From positions 1 through 9,223 of the forward strand of contig CALRHO010000027.1 in NCBI GenBank assembly GCA_943359405.1: a DNA stretch of 9,223 nt, written 5' to 3'. The DNA is from Candidatus Nomurabacteria bacterium. GTDB lineage: Bacteria; Patescibacteriota; Minisyncoccia; Phycocordibacterales; UBA918. The notes beneath the pieces are model-generated. The model worked only from the letters and a program-made list of their open reading frames with translations. It had not been told where the DNA came from and did not search any database. Both the position numbers and the translations under genes were made by a program. The number at the start of each line of letters is the position of its first letter. Position 1 is the first letter of the stretch. This document shows positions 1 to 6,135 of the stretch, in pieces.

Positions 1-630
1 GTGGAGTGGTCAACGAGTTATCTCGCAGCCCCCGGGGTAGCGGCGCGACTTTCGCGTGAGTACCCGGATGCTAAACTTTGTGTCCTGATTGCTGATCCGA
101 TTGAATGTGTGGTGGCGGCTTACGAGACGGCGACCCGAGGTAAGACGGGGGCGCCTGATCTTGAGACCTGGCTAGAGTCACAGCCAAAACTTCTTGAGTC
201 ATATAAGTTTGGGCGACAGCTTTCGAGCTTCTTTGGATATTACTCACCGGTAGATTTATTGGTACTTACTTTGGGCGATCTTCGTGACAATGCCGGAAAG
301 GCGATTGGGCGTTTGTATGACCATCTTGAGGTCAGTACGGTTTTTGTACCTAAGGAACTTAGCGTACTGATTGAAGACGAGGTGAAGCCTGGTTTTCTAG
401 CTAGGCGACTGCGACTCGACCGCTTGCGGGCGCGTCGGCGCGCAACGCGTATGGAGGCAGCCAAGGTAGCCTTCCCGGTGCCAACGATTGCGCTCACTCC
501 CCGGGAACGTATTTTGCTTTCAAAATATTTTGAAGCCGACGTCACGACGCTGTCGGCATTACTCAACCGCGATTTGCTCGCCGAGTGGCAGTACCCAGTT
601 TTAGAAGTTACAAAGCCAAAGAAGAAGTAA
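1..630 (+). CDS. Sulfotransferase-like protein, C-terminal part (5' end outside window)
   Basis: The reading frame is open at base 1 and ends at TAA 628-630. The 209 visible residues resemble the C-terminal two thirds of PAPS-dependent sulfotransferases. Residues 2-8 (EWSTSYL) match the position of the usual 'KSPxYL' segment, residues 22-34 (PDAKLCVLIADPI) match the 'PdaKlIvilRdPieR' strand, and residues 165-197 have the typical ending 'LTPRER..L...F..DV..L..LL.RDL..W'. The N-terminal phosphosulfate-binding loop should lie upstream, so the GTG at base 1 is probably internal. The 3'-phosphate site looks degenerate: the usual Arg and Ser of 'RdP...S.Y' are Ala31 and Ala39/Ala40. Activity on PAPS is therefore uncertain. 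The tail ends in a lysine-rich KPKKK. Sulfation of a surface glycan would fit the neighbours, but that is inference. Confidence 0.62.
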   Translation: MEWSTSYLAAPGVAARLSREYPDAKLCVLIADPIECVVAAYETATRGKTGAPDLETWLESQPKLLESYKFGRQLSSFFGYYSPVDLLVLTLGDLRDNAGKAIGRLYDHLEVSTVFVPKELSVLIEDEVKPGFLARRLRLDRLRARRRATRMEAAKVAFPVPTIALTPRERILLSKYFEADVTTLSALLNRDLLAEWQYPVLEVTKPKKK

Positions 631-642
631 CAAGGCGACAGA

Positions 643-671
643 TTGCACCAGGGACGGTGGTGGGGTATAAC
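643..671 (+). promoter_or_regulatory. Possible sigma70-type promoter for the 51-residue small gene
   Basis: TTGCAC at 643-648 (3 of 6 consensus bases) is followed after 17 bases by TATAAC at 666-671 (5 of 6). Transcription would start near 678, leaving a leader of about 30 bases with a ribosome binding site before the ATG at 707. The -35 is weak and there is no TGn extension, so the call rests mainly on the good -10, the correct spacing and the position. Confidence 0.4.
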
Positions 672-690
672 TGAAAACGGATTCCCTGGT
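647..690 (+). repeat. 8-base inverted repeat flanking the putative -10 element
   Basis: ACCAGGGA at 647-654 is exactly complementary to TCCCTGGT at 683-690. The arms lie on either side of the TATAAC box and cover the -35/spacer edge and the expected transcription start. An operator for a dimeric repressor is possible. The left arm is upstream of the expected start, so it would not form an RNA hairpin in that transcript. An 8-base match over 28 bases can also arise by chance. Confidence 0.25.
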
Positions 691-697
691 AGAAGGA
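691..697 (+). promoter_or_regulatory. Ribosome binding site supporting the ATG at 707
   Basis: AGAAGGA lies 9 bases before the ATG at 707, close to ideal for a Shine-Dalgarno sequence. It is the main evidence that the short frame at 707-862 is translated; most minus-strand genes here have no such site. Confidence 0.5.
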
Positions 698-706
698 AAC
701 AAATTG

Positions 707-862
707 ATGTTCCGTAACGATTCGTTCGACTTGGCGATGCGCCTTTTTGTCCAGGCGGTTTCGCACACGCTGGTGCGGCCTGGTCTCGTCATGGTCGTCA
801 TCGGTGCCATGATTGCGACCGCCCCGCGCCCGGGCTCTGCAGTCAAGCCGAAACCACCCTGA
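707..862 (+). CDS. Small hypothetical membrane peptide (51 aa)
   Basis: An ATG at 707 opens a 51-codon frame ending in TGA at 860-862. It has an AGAAGGA site 9 bases upstream and a -10-like TATAAC about 35 bases upstream. The peptide starts MFRNDSFDLAMRLF, has a short hydrophobic stretch at about residues 27-39 (LVMVVIGAMIATA) and ends in a Pro/Lys-rich tail (KPKPP). It could be a single-pass membrane peptide or a short exported peptide. I recognise no family. Hairpins begin at its stop codon, so it could also be a leader peptide controlling the epimerase gene that starts 82 bases later. Its reality depends on the flanking signals and on conservation, which I cannot test. The opposite strand is open over much of the same stretch but has no comparable signals. 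Confidence 0.42.
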   Translation: MFRNDSFDLAMRLFVQAVSHTLVRPGLVMVVIGAMIATAPRPGSAVKPKPP

Positions 863-897
863 TCCTTCAGGATCCCGCGGCTGCCTCGGCAGCCGCG
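858..897 (+). terminator. Two adjacent hairpins, possible intrinsic terminator or attenuator
   Basis: GATCC 861-865 pairs with GGATC 870-874 around a TTCA loop; an overlapping alternative pairs CCTGA 858-862 with TCAGG 867-871. Immediately after, CGCGGCTGCC 876-885 is perfectly complementary to GGCAGCCGCG 888-897, a 10-base GC-rich stem (innermost pair probably open). The sequence after it (TTCCTCGTTATCGTTAC, then five T at 915-919) is only moderately T-rich, so termination may be incomplete. It sits at the stop codon of the small gene and before the epimerase gene. No clear separate promoter is visible for the epimerase, so regulated read-through is plausible. Confidence 0.5.
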
Positions 898-944
898 TTC
901 CTCGTTATCGTTACTTTTTATGAAGTTTCTAAGTAGTAAAGGGT

Positions 945-1799
945 ATGCAAAAATTAGTAGTTGTTACCGGCGGTGCCGGGTTTGTAGGCTCACATCTCTG
1001 TGAGCGTCTTGCCTTTGACGGACACCGAGTCATTTCACTCGACGATTACTCAACGGGCTTGGTAGCAAATCACGTACCAGGGGTAGAATACCGAACGGGT
1101 AGTACGGCCGCGATAGCGGCGCTGATTACCGAGACGCCGGATCTGGTCTATCACCTAGGTGAATACGCCCGCACTGAGCAAAGTTTTTCTGACGTGGCAC
1201 GAGTACTCGCGAGCAACCAGACGGGTACGGCCGCGGTGCTAGAGTTTGTGCGTGCTACAGGGGCGAAACTTGTCTATGCTGGCTCATCTACCAAATTTGC
1301 CGATGCTGGAATTGGTCGCGATCAAAGCCCGTATGCCTGGACAAAGGCCACGAACACTGACCTCGTGCAACGCTATGCCGACTGGTACGGTATTCGCTAT
1401 GCCATCACCTATTTTTATAATGTATATGGTCCGCGTGAGCGGAGTGATACGGGTACCGGCACTTTGATTGCTATTTTTGCTGAGCGTTGGCGCCGCGGGT
1501 TACCGCTCCAGATTCGTCGTCCTGGCACCCAGAAGCGTAATTTTACGCACGTGCTCGATATTGTTGATGGCCTAGTGCTGGTCGGGCAGCGGGGAGAGGG
1601 TGATGAATATGGCCTCGGTCACCCGGATGCGTATTCGGTACTCGAAGTCGCAGAAATGTTTGGAGGACCAGTCGAATATCTTGAGGAACGGCCAGGAAAC
1701 CGGATGTCCTCTGGTGTTGATATTCATCGGGCCGCACTGGAGCTTGGTTGGAAGCCACAACGTGATCTGCCGTCGTACATCAAAGCGCTTACTATTTAA
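945..1799 (+). CDS. NAD-dependent sugar epimerase/dehydratase (UDP-glucose 4-epimerase-like)
   Basis: This 284-residue protein is an extended short-chain dehydrogenase. Residues 8-18 (TGGAGFVGSHL) form the GxxGxxG NAD-binding loop. A 'YAGSS' segment supplies the catalytic Ser region, and SPYAWTK supplies the Tyr-x-x-x-Lys catalytic pair. FYNVYGPRE and RNFTHVLDIVDGL are substrate-domain segments typical of UDP-glucose 4-epimerases and related nucleotide-sugar enzymes. It probably interconverts or dehydrates a nucleotide sugar in the cytoplasm to feed glycan synthesis. It is somewhat shorter than typical GalE (about 330 aa), and the exact substrate cannot be assigned. ATG 945 is the only good start because an in-frame TAA lies at 930-932. 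AAAGGG at 938-943 sits unusually close to the ATG. Its last 8 bases overlap the end of the convergent glycosyltransferase gene. Confidence 0.85.
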   Translation: MQKLVVVTGGAGFVGSHLCERLAFDGHRVISLDDYSTGLVANHVPGVEYRTGSTAAIAALITETPDLVYHLGEYARTEQSFSDVARVLASNQTGTAAVLEFVRATGAKLVYAGSSTKFADAGIGRDQSPYAWTKATNTDLVQRYADWYGIRYAITYFYNVYGPRERSDTGTGTLIAIFAERWRRGLPLQIRRPGTQKRNFTHVLDIVDGLVLVGQRGEGDEYGLGHPDAYSVLEVAEMFGGPVEYLEERPGNRMSSGVDIHRAALELGWKPQRDLPSYIKALTI

Positions 1800-2562
1800 T
1801 GCGCAATGTGGCGAGGAGGTAGAGGAGGAGGAGTTTCGCGGTCGCCGCAAGATAGCCGGGGTAGTGGGCGCGGTGGCGGGTGATGGCGCGGAGGGACTGC
1901 TTGGCCACTTTGACTTTGCGGGCGCTTTCGCCGCTCTCGTGTACGCGGTAGGCAAGGCTATAGCTCGGGAGGTTGCCAAAGGTGCCGTGGTGACCAAGTT
2001 GGAGGAACAACTCGTAATCCTCACAGGGTGCATAGTTCTGGTAGCCGGTGGTTTTTAGAAGCGCACTGCGCCGCATGACAACGCTGGAGTTTGCAAACTG
2101 ATTGCGCCAGAGTAGTGCCCGTCGGATTGAGGCATCATCGGTGTGGTAGGAGTTCTTACCAATAACCGTACCATCTTTATCGACGAGCGTAATAAAAGTC
2201 CCAAGCACCACGCACGAAGGGTGTTTTGTAAGGTAGGTAACTTGCTCCATCAGTTTTTCCGCATCAGTCCAGTAATCGTCACTATCGAGAATAGCAATAT
2301 ACTCACCGCCAGCGTGCGAGAGACTTTCCCGACGGCGGGCATAGAGGCCCTGGTTAGTGCTGTCTTTAACATAGCGAAACCGGGCATCTTGTAGGTAGGG
2401 CGCGACAATAGCCTCGGTGTTATCTGTTGAGCCGTCATCGAGAATGATGAGTTCCCAGTTTTGGTAGGATTGTGCCTGGACACTTTTAAGTGCCGCCGCT
2501 ATAAAAGCTGCGCGGTTATACGTGAGCATGATAATGCTTACCCGGGGAGGTACCCTGTTCAT
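1792..2562 (-). CDS. Family 2 glycosyltransferase (GT-A fold)
   Basis: This 256-residue protein has the standard GT2 order: an N-terminal VSIIMLTYNR strand (residues 8-17), LDDGSTDNTE at 41-50 for nucleotide-sugar binding, the metal-binding ILDSDD at 91-96, and CEDYELFLQLG at 180-190, where the acidic pair may hold the catalytic base. It probably transfers one sugar from a nucleotide donor to a growing lipid-linked glycan at the cytoplasmic membrane face. The C-terminus (LLLLYLLATL, 244-253) is a short hydrophobic tail that may aid membrane contact. Its ATG overlaps the TGA of the fucosyltransferase-family gene as ATGA (2559-2562), so it is probably coupled. It appears to be the last gene of the minus-strand operon. 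Donor and acceptor are unknown. Confidence 0.88.
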   Translation of the reverse strand: MNRVPPRVSIIMLTYNRAAFIAAALKSVQAQSYQNWELIILDDGSTDNTEAIVAPYLQDARFRYVKDSTNQGLYARRRESLSHAGGEYIAILDSDDYWTDAEKLMEQVTYLTKHPSCVVLGTFITLVDKDGTVIGKNSYHTDDASIRRALLWRNQFANSSVVMRRSALLKTTGYQNYAPCEDYELFLQLGHHGTFGNLPSYSLAYRVHESGESARKVKVAKQSLRAITRHRAHYPGYLAATAKLLLLYLLATLRIK

Positions 2563-3431
2563 ACTTTAACTATACGCACCCAGTCGACGGGAATTAGGTC
2601 GGGGTCGGTTGGTTGGTGTTCAAACCACGGCGTCGGAGCGACAACAAGTTTCTCTAGATGTTGATTGAGCCAAGCCCCCCACCAACTAAACGAACTGTTA
2701 GCGACAATGTTATGGGTACATTGACTCATAAGCATGAGTGACTCGACGTCACTAATCGTCGGGTCGTCGATGAAAACGGTATCGGCCCCGACGGGGAGGT
2801 TTTTTTTCACCCACGCAATGTCGTCTGAGAAAACGAAGTACGTAACCGGCTTTCCTGCGGCCGTTTCGACATGCTTCATAGCGGCACGGTAGTATGCTAC
2901 AGAGCACGTGCCATACTCGTAGATTACCCGTGGGTTCGTTGCGTAGTCGCCACGGCGCACATGGAGTGAGACAGCCGTCGCTCCCGCTATACGGGTGGCA
3001 ATGGTGGCAGCACCCGGCGATAGGGGGTTTTTGAGGGTGAGGTCGGTAAGGAGGGTGGGGCGAATCGCGTCAAAGTAGCGGGGCGACTGGTAGTAGCCGT
3101 CACCATAGTATTCACCACGGATTGCAAGTAACCGTTCGTGGTATTTGATGTGGTATTCGTTGAGTACTTTGCCACGGAAAAGACGCCACGCCTTGGAGAG
3201 TGGCCCCAGTGGATACTTGAGACGAATAATGTCGGCTCGGTCCGCCTCAGCTATTGGGATATTAAAGGCAGGAAGCGCAAAGTCTCGATAGATATTACCA
3301 ATATCATTAGCGCGCCGAAGTCCCTCGGTGTCAAACTTTAATTCAGTGTTATTTAGAAGGGCCAGGTGCCGGCCGAAGGCATACTGGAAGAGTTGGTTAC
3401 CGATACCACCCTTGAGGCCAATAATGATCAT
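2559..3431 (-). CDS. GT11 family glycosyltransferase (alpha-1,2-fucosyltransferase-like)
   Basis: The 290-residue protein is full length for GT11. It starts with GLKGGIGNQLFQYAFGRHLA (5-24), the N-terminal signature of the family. The hallmark HVRRGDY is at 157-163, which in this family binds the GDP-fucose donor. The C-terminal VFSDDIAWVKK (200-210), SLMLMSQC (231-238) and NSSFSWWGAWL (245-255) also match. By family it would add L-fucose alpha-1,2 to a galactose-like acceptor during glycan assembly. No GDP-fucose synthesis genes (GDP-mannose dehydratase or GDP-fucose synthase) are in the window. The start ATG at 3431 lies 9 bases after the stop of the upstream GT2 gene, and its TGA overlaps the next start. 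No clear Shine-Dalgarno is seen. The family is confident; the exact sugar and linkage are inferred. Confidence 0.92.
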   Translation of the reverse strand: MIIIGLKGGIGNQLFQYAFGRHLALLNNTELKFDTEGLRRANDIGNIYRDFALPAFNIPIAEADRADIIRLKYPLGPLSKAWRLFRGKVLNEYHIKYHERLLAIRGEYYGDGYYQSPRYFDAIRPTLLTDLTLKNPLSPGAATIATRIAGATAVSLHVRRGDYATNPRVIYEYGTCSVAYYRAAMKHVETAAGKPVTYFVFSDDIAWVKKNLPVGADTVFIDDPTISDVESLMLMSQCTHNIVANSSFSWWGAWLNQHLEKLVVAPTPWFEHQPTDPDLIPVDWVRIVKV

Positions 3432-3440
3432 AGTGAAGAT

Positions 3441-4331
3441 TTAAAAACGAAGTCTTAGAAATTGCCGCATGGTCAGATAGTACCCGTACCACGTTCGCTC
3501 CATGTGGCCAGTGTGTCCCAAAGCCGAGCCGCGGAGGCGAAGCGGTCGCTTTGAGAGCAATTCGTACCAAGCGGGGGTTTGCTCAATATATAAACGATCA
3601 TCTGGTTCGAGTCGATCAAGATATGGTTCAATCATCTTTCTGGTAAGGGTATATTCTTCAGCCTTCTTCTTTGACTCAGTCGCAAACAATGAGGCGTGCC
3701 CATGCCGGTGCAGATACGCCGTGTTGGGTACAATTGCTATGCGAGCTCCCGCAGCGAGTTGTTTGAGGGTAAAGCCCCAGGCCTCGTGGAGACCTTTCCC
3801 ATATTCCCAGTAGCCACCAATCCGCTCCCAGCTCTGCTTGGTGTAGAGGAAGTTGCCACCAGGACCGGGGTTGATATGACCAGCGAGCAAATCAGCCAAG
3901 GTGAACATTCCCGGTCGACAGTGCCAGAAGTGGGTGATGAAACGAGGGTCTTCAATAAAGTATTTATACGTCGCGAAGGCAGCGACGTCTGCCTCGGCTG
4001 CTACTAGTCCCGTGCGGAGTGCGGTAATCGATTGCGGGAGAAGGATGTTGTCGGCATCAAGGTTCATGATGAGTGGCGTCGTTGCTCGCCCGATACCGAT
4101 ATTGCGGCTGGCCGGACAACCCTGGTTGGTTTCGTTGGTGATGAGGGCGAGGTGTGGAGCGTAGCGGCGAACGAGGGTCTGCGCGATGGGCAGGGTGCGG
4201 TCCGTCGAGGCGTCATTCACAATAATCACGTGGTCACCAGGAGAAAAATTTTGGTCAAAAATCGATAATACTGTCGCTTCGAGCGTCGCCGCTGCATTAA
4301 AGGCAGGAATAACAAAGGTAATGGCACTCAT
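3441..4331 (-). CDS. Family 2 glycosyltransferase
   Basis: I place the start at ATG 4331, giving 296 residues beginning MSAITFVIPAFN. This start forms an ATGA overlap with the upstream methyltransferase, as at two other junctions here. A start 13 codons further up (4370) would add only an unconserved-looking extension inside that gene. The GT-A features are FVIPAFNAAATLEATV (6-21), IIVNDASTDRT (36-46), NQGCPASRNIGI (69-80) and the metal-binding NLDADN (90-95). HEAWGF at 182-187 holds a candidate catalytic Glu. A long C-terminal region follows, including LHRHGHASLF (207-216) and aromatic residues near the end. It probably adds a sugar to the repeat unit at the cytoplasmic membrane face. Substrates are unknown. 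Confidence 0.87.
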   Translation of the reverse strand: MSAITFVIPAFNAAATLEATVLSIFDQNFSPGDHVIIVNDASTDRTLPIAQTLVRRYAPHLALITNETNQGCPASRNIGIGRATTPLIMNLDADNILLPQSITALRTGLVAAEADVAAFATYKYFIEDPRFITHFWHCRPGMFTLADLLAGHINPGPGGNFLYTKQSWERIGGYWEYGKGLHEAWGFTLKQLAAGARIAIVPNTAYLHRHGHASLFATESKKKAEEYTLTRKMIEPYLDRLEPDDRLYIEQTPAWYELLSKRPLRLRGSALGHTGHMERTWYGYYLTMRQFLRLRF

Positions 4332-5200
4332 GCGCGTTTGCGATAAATCACGATAATCGTGTGCCCACATATGGCCTGAGCACGGAGTGCTATGAGGGGT
4401 CGAGCAATGAGTTCGTATAGTGCCTTATTAAACACTTTGCCGATGAAGCCAAGTGGTCTCAGCTTGTCGCCAAACCGTACTTGGTAGTAGTAGCGGTAAT
4501 GATGTGGCTGGAGACACTCGGTTTTTATGTCAACTACGTCAAGCGGAAAAAACTGAGTGATAGCTTGCAGTGAGTTTCGAGTCCAGAGTCCCATGTGGTG
4601 CGGTGGCATATTGAGATAGCAGGTCGGATCGTCTTTGATGAAGCAGTCATTATTAGGAATGCCAAAAATAACGTAACCACCAGGTTTTGTAGACGTAATA
4701 GCGTGTGAAATAAACCCACGCACATCACTAATGTGTTCGAGAACCTGGAAGGCGCAGGTAACATCGGCAGTGGTTGTTGGCATAAACATGATGCCGCGTG
4801 CTTCGGCGGTCTGACGAGCCTGTTTATTGAGTTCGGTACCCAAAGCCTTAATTTTTTTTCGTCGCATCATGGTAAGCAAAAAATCACCAGTAGCACAACC
4901 GAGTTCAAGTACCGTATCACCGGGTCTGACATAAGCATCAGTTATTTCATGTTCCCACTTCCACGGTAGGTAGTAGAGTGTCTCTTTTGCGAGTGCTTCA
5001 TAAAAAGGTCCATCGCCAGCCACGGTTGGTGGATGATAGAAACGATAGCCGGTGTCGGTACATTCGTAGATTGCCACTTCCGAAAGGTTCGAAAAAAATC
5101 GTTCGACCGCGACCTGCGGAGCATAGAGCTCACTTATCCTTTTGGTGGGAATGGTTTTGATGAGGCGGGTCTCGCCGCCGGTGAGTGGGCTCGGTATCAT
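4328..5200 (-). CDS. Class I SAM-dependent methyltransferase
   Basis: I choose ATG 5200 (290 residues, starting MIPSPLTGGETRLIKTI) because it forms an ATGA overlap with the upstream gene; a start at 5239 would intrude 43 bases into that gene. VLELGCATGDFL (97-108) is the SAM-binding motif I, QVLEHI (152-157) is motif post-II/III, and TKPGGYVIFGIPN (171-183) follows. The core is typical of methyltransferases that modify sugars or small molecules in glycan clusters. The first residues SPLTGG lie where related proteins often carry a Cys-Pro-x-Cys-Gly zinc knuckle; both cysteines are absent here. The C-terminus (about 249-290) is basic and hydrophobic. Likely role: methylating a sugar of the surface glycan, possibly O-methylation, inferred from context only. 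Confidence 0.82.
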   Translation of the reverse strand: MIPSPLTGGETRLIKTIPTKRISELYAPQVAVERFFSNLSEVAIYECTDTGYRFYHPPTVAGDGPFYEALAKETLYYLPWKWEHEITDAYVRPGDTVLELGCATGDFLLTMMRRKKIKALGTELNKQARQTAEARGIMFMPTTTADVTCAFQVLEHISDVRGFISHAITSTKPGGYVIFGIPNNDCFIKDDPTCYLNMPPHHMGLWTRNSLQAITQFFPLDVVDIKTECLQPHHYRYYYQVRFGDKLRPLGFIGKVFNKALYELIARPLIALRAQAICGHTIIVIYRKRA

Positions 5201-6132
5201 GAGAGTAGTCGACGAAGGTGAGTAAGGACGCGATGCCAAAGTGGTGGCTGTAATTGGGCTAGAAATGTTCGAGCTAACAGTCGTGCCGCCCTCGATTCTA
5301 TCAGTTCTCCACGCTCAATGGTAACCGGATTGGTTGGTGGAAAGTGAAGGTCGTGATAGCGCTCGTCTGGTTGGCCGTGCGTACCACTGCCGTCATGGCC
5401 GATATTGTGGGTAAGAGAGTAGCGTGGGTGTAGACAGAGACCGTGCTTTAAAAAGACGCTGGCATGCCATTTAATTGCCCAAGTCCGCTGCCTGCCAGCG
5501 GCGTTGGCGCGCAGGGTAGAGGAAAAGCGAAACCAGTTTTCCATATCAAACTCGCGTAAGCGCCCATACCGCTTGATGTCTCTTAAAAGACCGGCAGCAT
5601 CATCGCGGTAGTGTTGCCACGCACGGTCCCATGTGCCCCAGCCCCAGCAGGAAGTTTGGTTATAGAAAAAAGTTTCGGGAAGTACCGTTGCCTCGGTATC
5701 AGTAACGGGAAAGAAGTAACCACTGATGTGCATCACCGCTTGGTCGTGCGTGTAGAGGGTGAGCGCCTGGTTCATAAATGACAGGAAGGTTGGAGCGGTG
5801 ACAATATCGTCTTCGAGTACAATCACCCTGCCATAGCGTCCAGTCAGTGTTGAAACGCCGTCGACAATCGAATCGGCAAGACCAAAATTTCTTTCGCGCT
5901 CGATGATTTCAATCCCCTTAAAACCAGTGATGGTTCGGAGATACCCACGTACAGCTTGTACGGAATCGGCAGTAGCGGCGTTTTTTGCGGCGTCGGAAAA
6001 AATAAATAACTCACTGTCAGCAGCGCCGTGATTGGCTTTGAGTGCTTCTATCGTGCGCCGCGTGTGCTCTGGTCGTGCGTAGGTAAACAGGGCAATTGGA
6101 CTGAGATCTGTGGTAACTGAAGGCGAATTCAT
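5197..6132 (-). CDS. Glycosyltransferase, GNT-I/GT2-like (GT-A fold)
   Basis: This 311-residue protein begins with PIALFTYARPEHTRRTIEAL (12-31), typical of a bacterial sugar-transferase family distantly like GNT-I. FIFSDAAK (43-50) and ERERNFGLADSIVDGV (78-93) follow, then the metal-binding VLEDDI (105-110). The hallmark SCWGWGTWDRAW is at 161-172, and NIGHDGSGTH at 243-252 is a strong family segment near the acceptor site. It probably transfers a sugar in the cytoplasm during glycan assembly. The start ATG at 6132 is 3 bases after the stop of the DUF268 gene, with no clear Shine-Dalgarno, so re-initiation by upstream ribosomes is likely. Its TGA overlaps the methyltransferase start. The sugar is not predictable. 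Confidence 0.86.
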   Translation of the reverse strand: MNSPSVTTDLSPIALFTYARPEHTRRTIEALKANHGAADSELFIFSDAAKNAATADSVQAVRGYLRTITGFKGIEIIERERNFGLADSIVDGVSTLTGRYGRVIVLEDDIVTAPTFLSFMNQALTLYTHDQAVMHISGYFFPVTDTEATVLPETFFYNQTSCWGWGTWDRAWQHYRDDAAGLLRDIKRYGRLREFDMENWFRFSSTLRANAAGRQRTWAIKWHASVFLKHGLCLHPRYSLTHNIGHDGSGTHGQPDERYHDLHFPPTNPVTIERGELIESRAARLLARTFLAQLQPPLWHRVLTHLRRLLS

Positions 6133-6135
6133 ACG

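Noticed and set aside
601..846. Minus-strand open frame opposite the small ORF
   Set aside because: It has no ribosome site or promoter-like sequence, and the plus-strand frame at 707-862 has better start and end signals.
1600..2058. Plus-strand open frame of 152 codons across the convergent junction
   Set aside because: It overlaps the epimerase end and the antisense of the GT2 gene, which has clear GT-A motifs; its own product has no recognisable domain.
3020..3055. Similar TTGAGGGTGAGG strings near 3030 and 7231
   Set aside because: Both encode short 'LTLK' segments in unrelated proteins; the shared string is too short and too codon-driven to be a real repeat.
4332..4370. 13-codon N-terminal extension of the GT2 gene (start at 4370)
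   Set aside because: The ATG at 4331 sits in an ATGA overlap and begins directly before the conserved first strand of the GT-A fold.
5201..5239. 13-codon N-terminal extension of the methyltransferase (start at 5239)
   Set aside because: It would lie inside the upstream glycosyltransferase gene; ATG 5200 matches the ATGA pattern of the operon.
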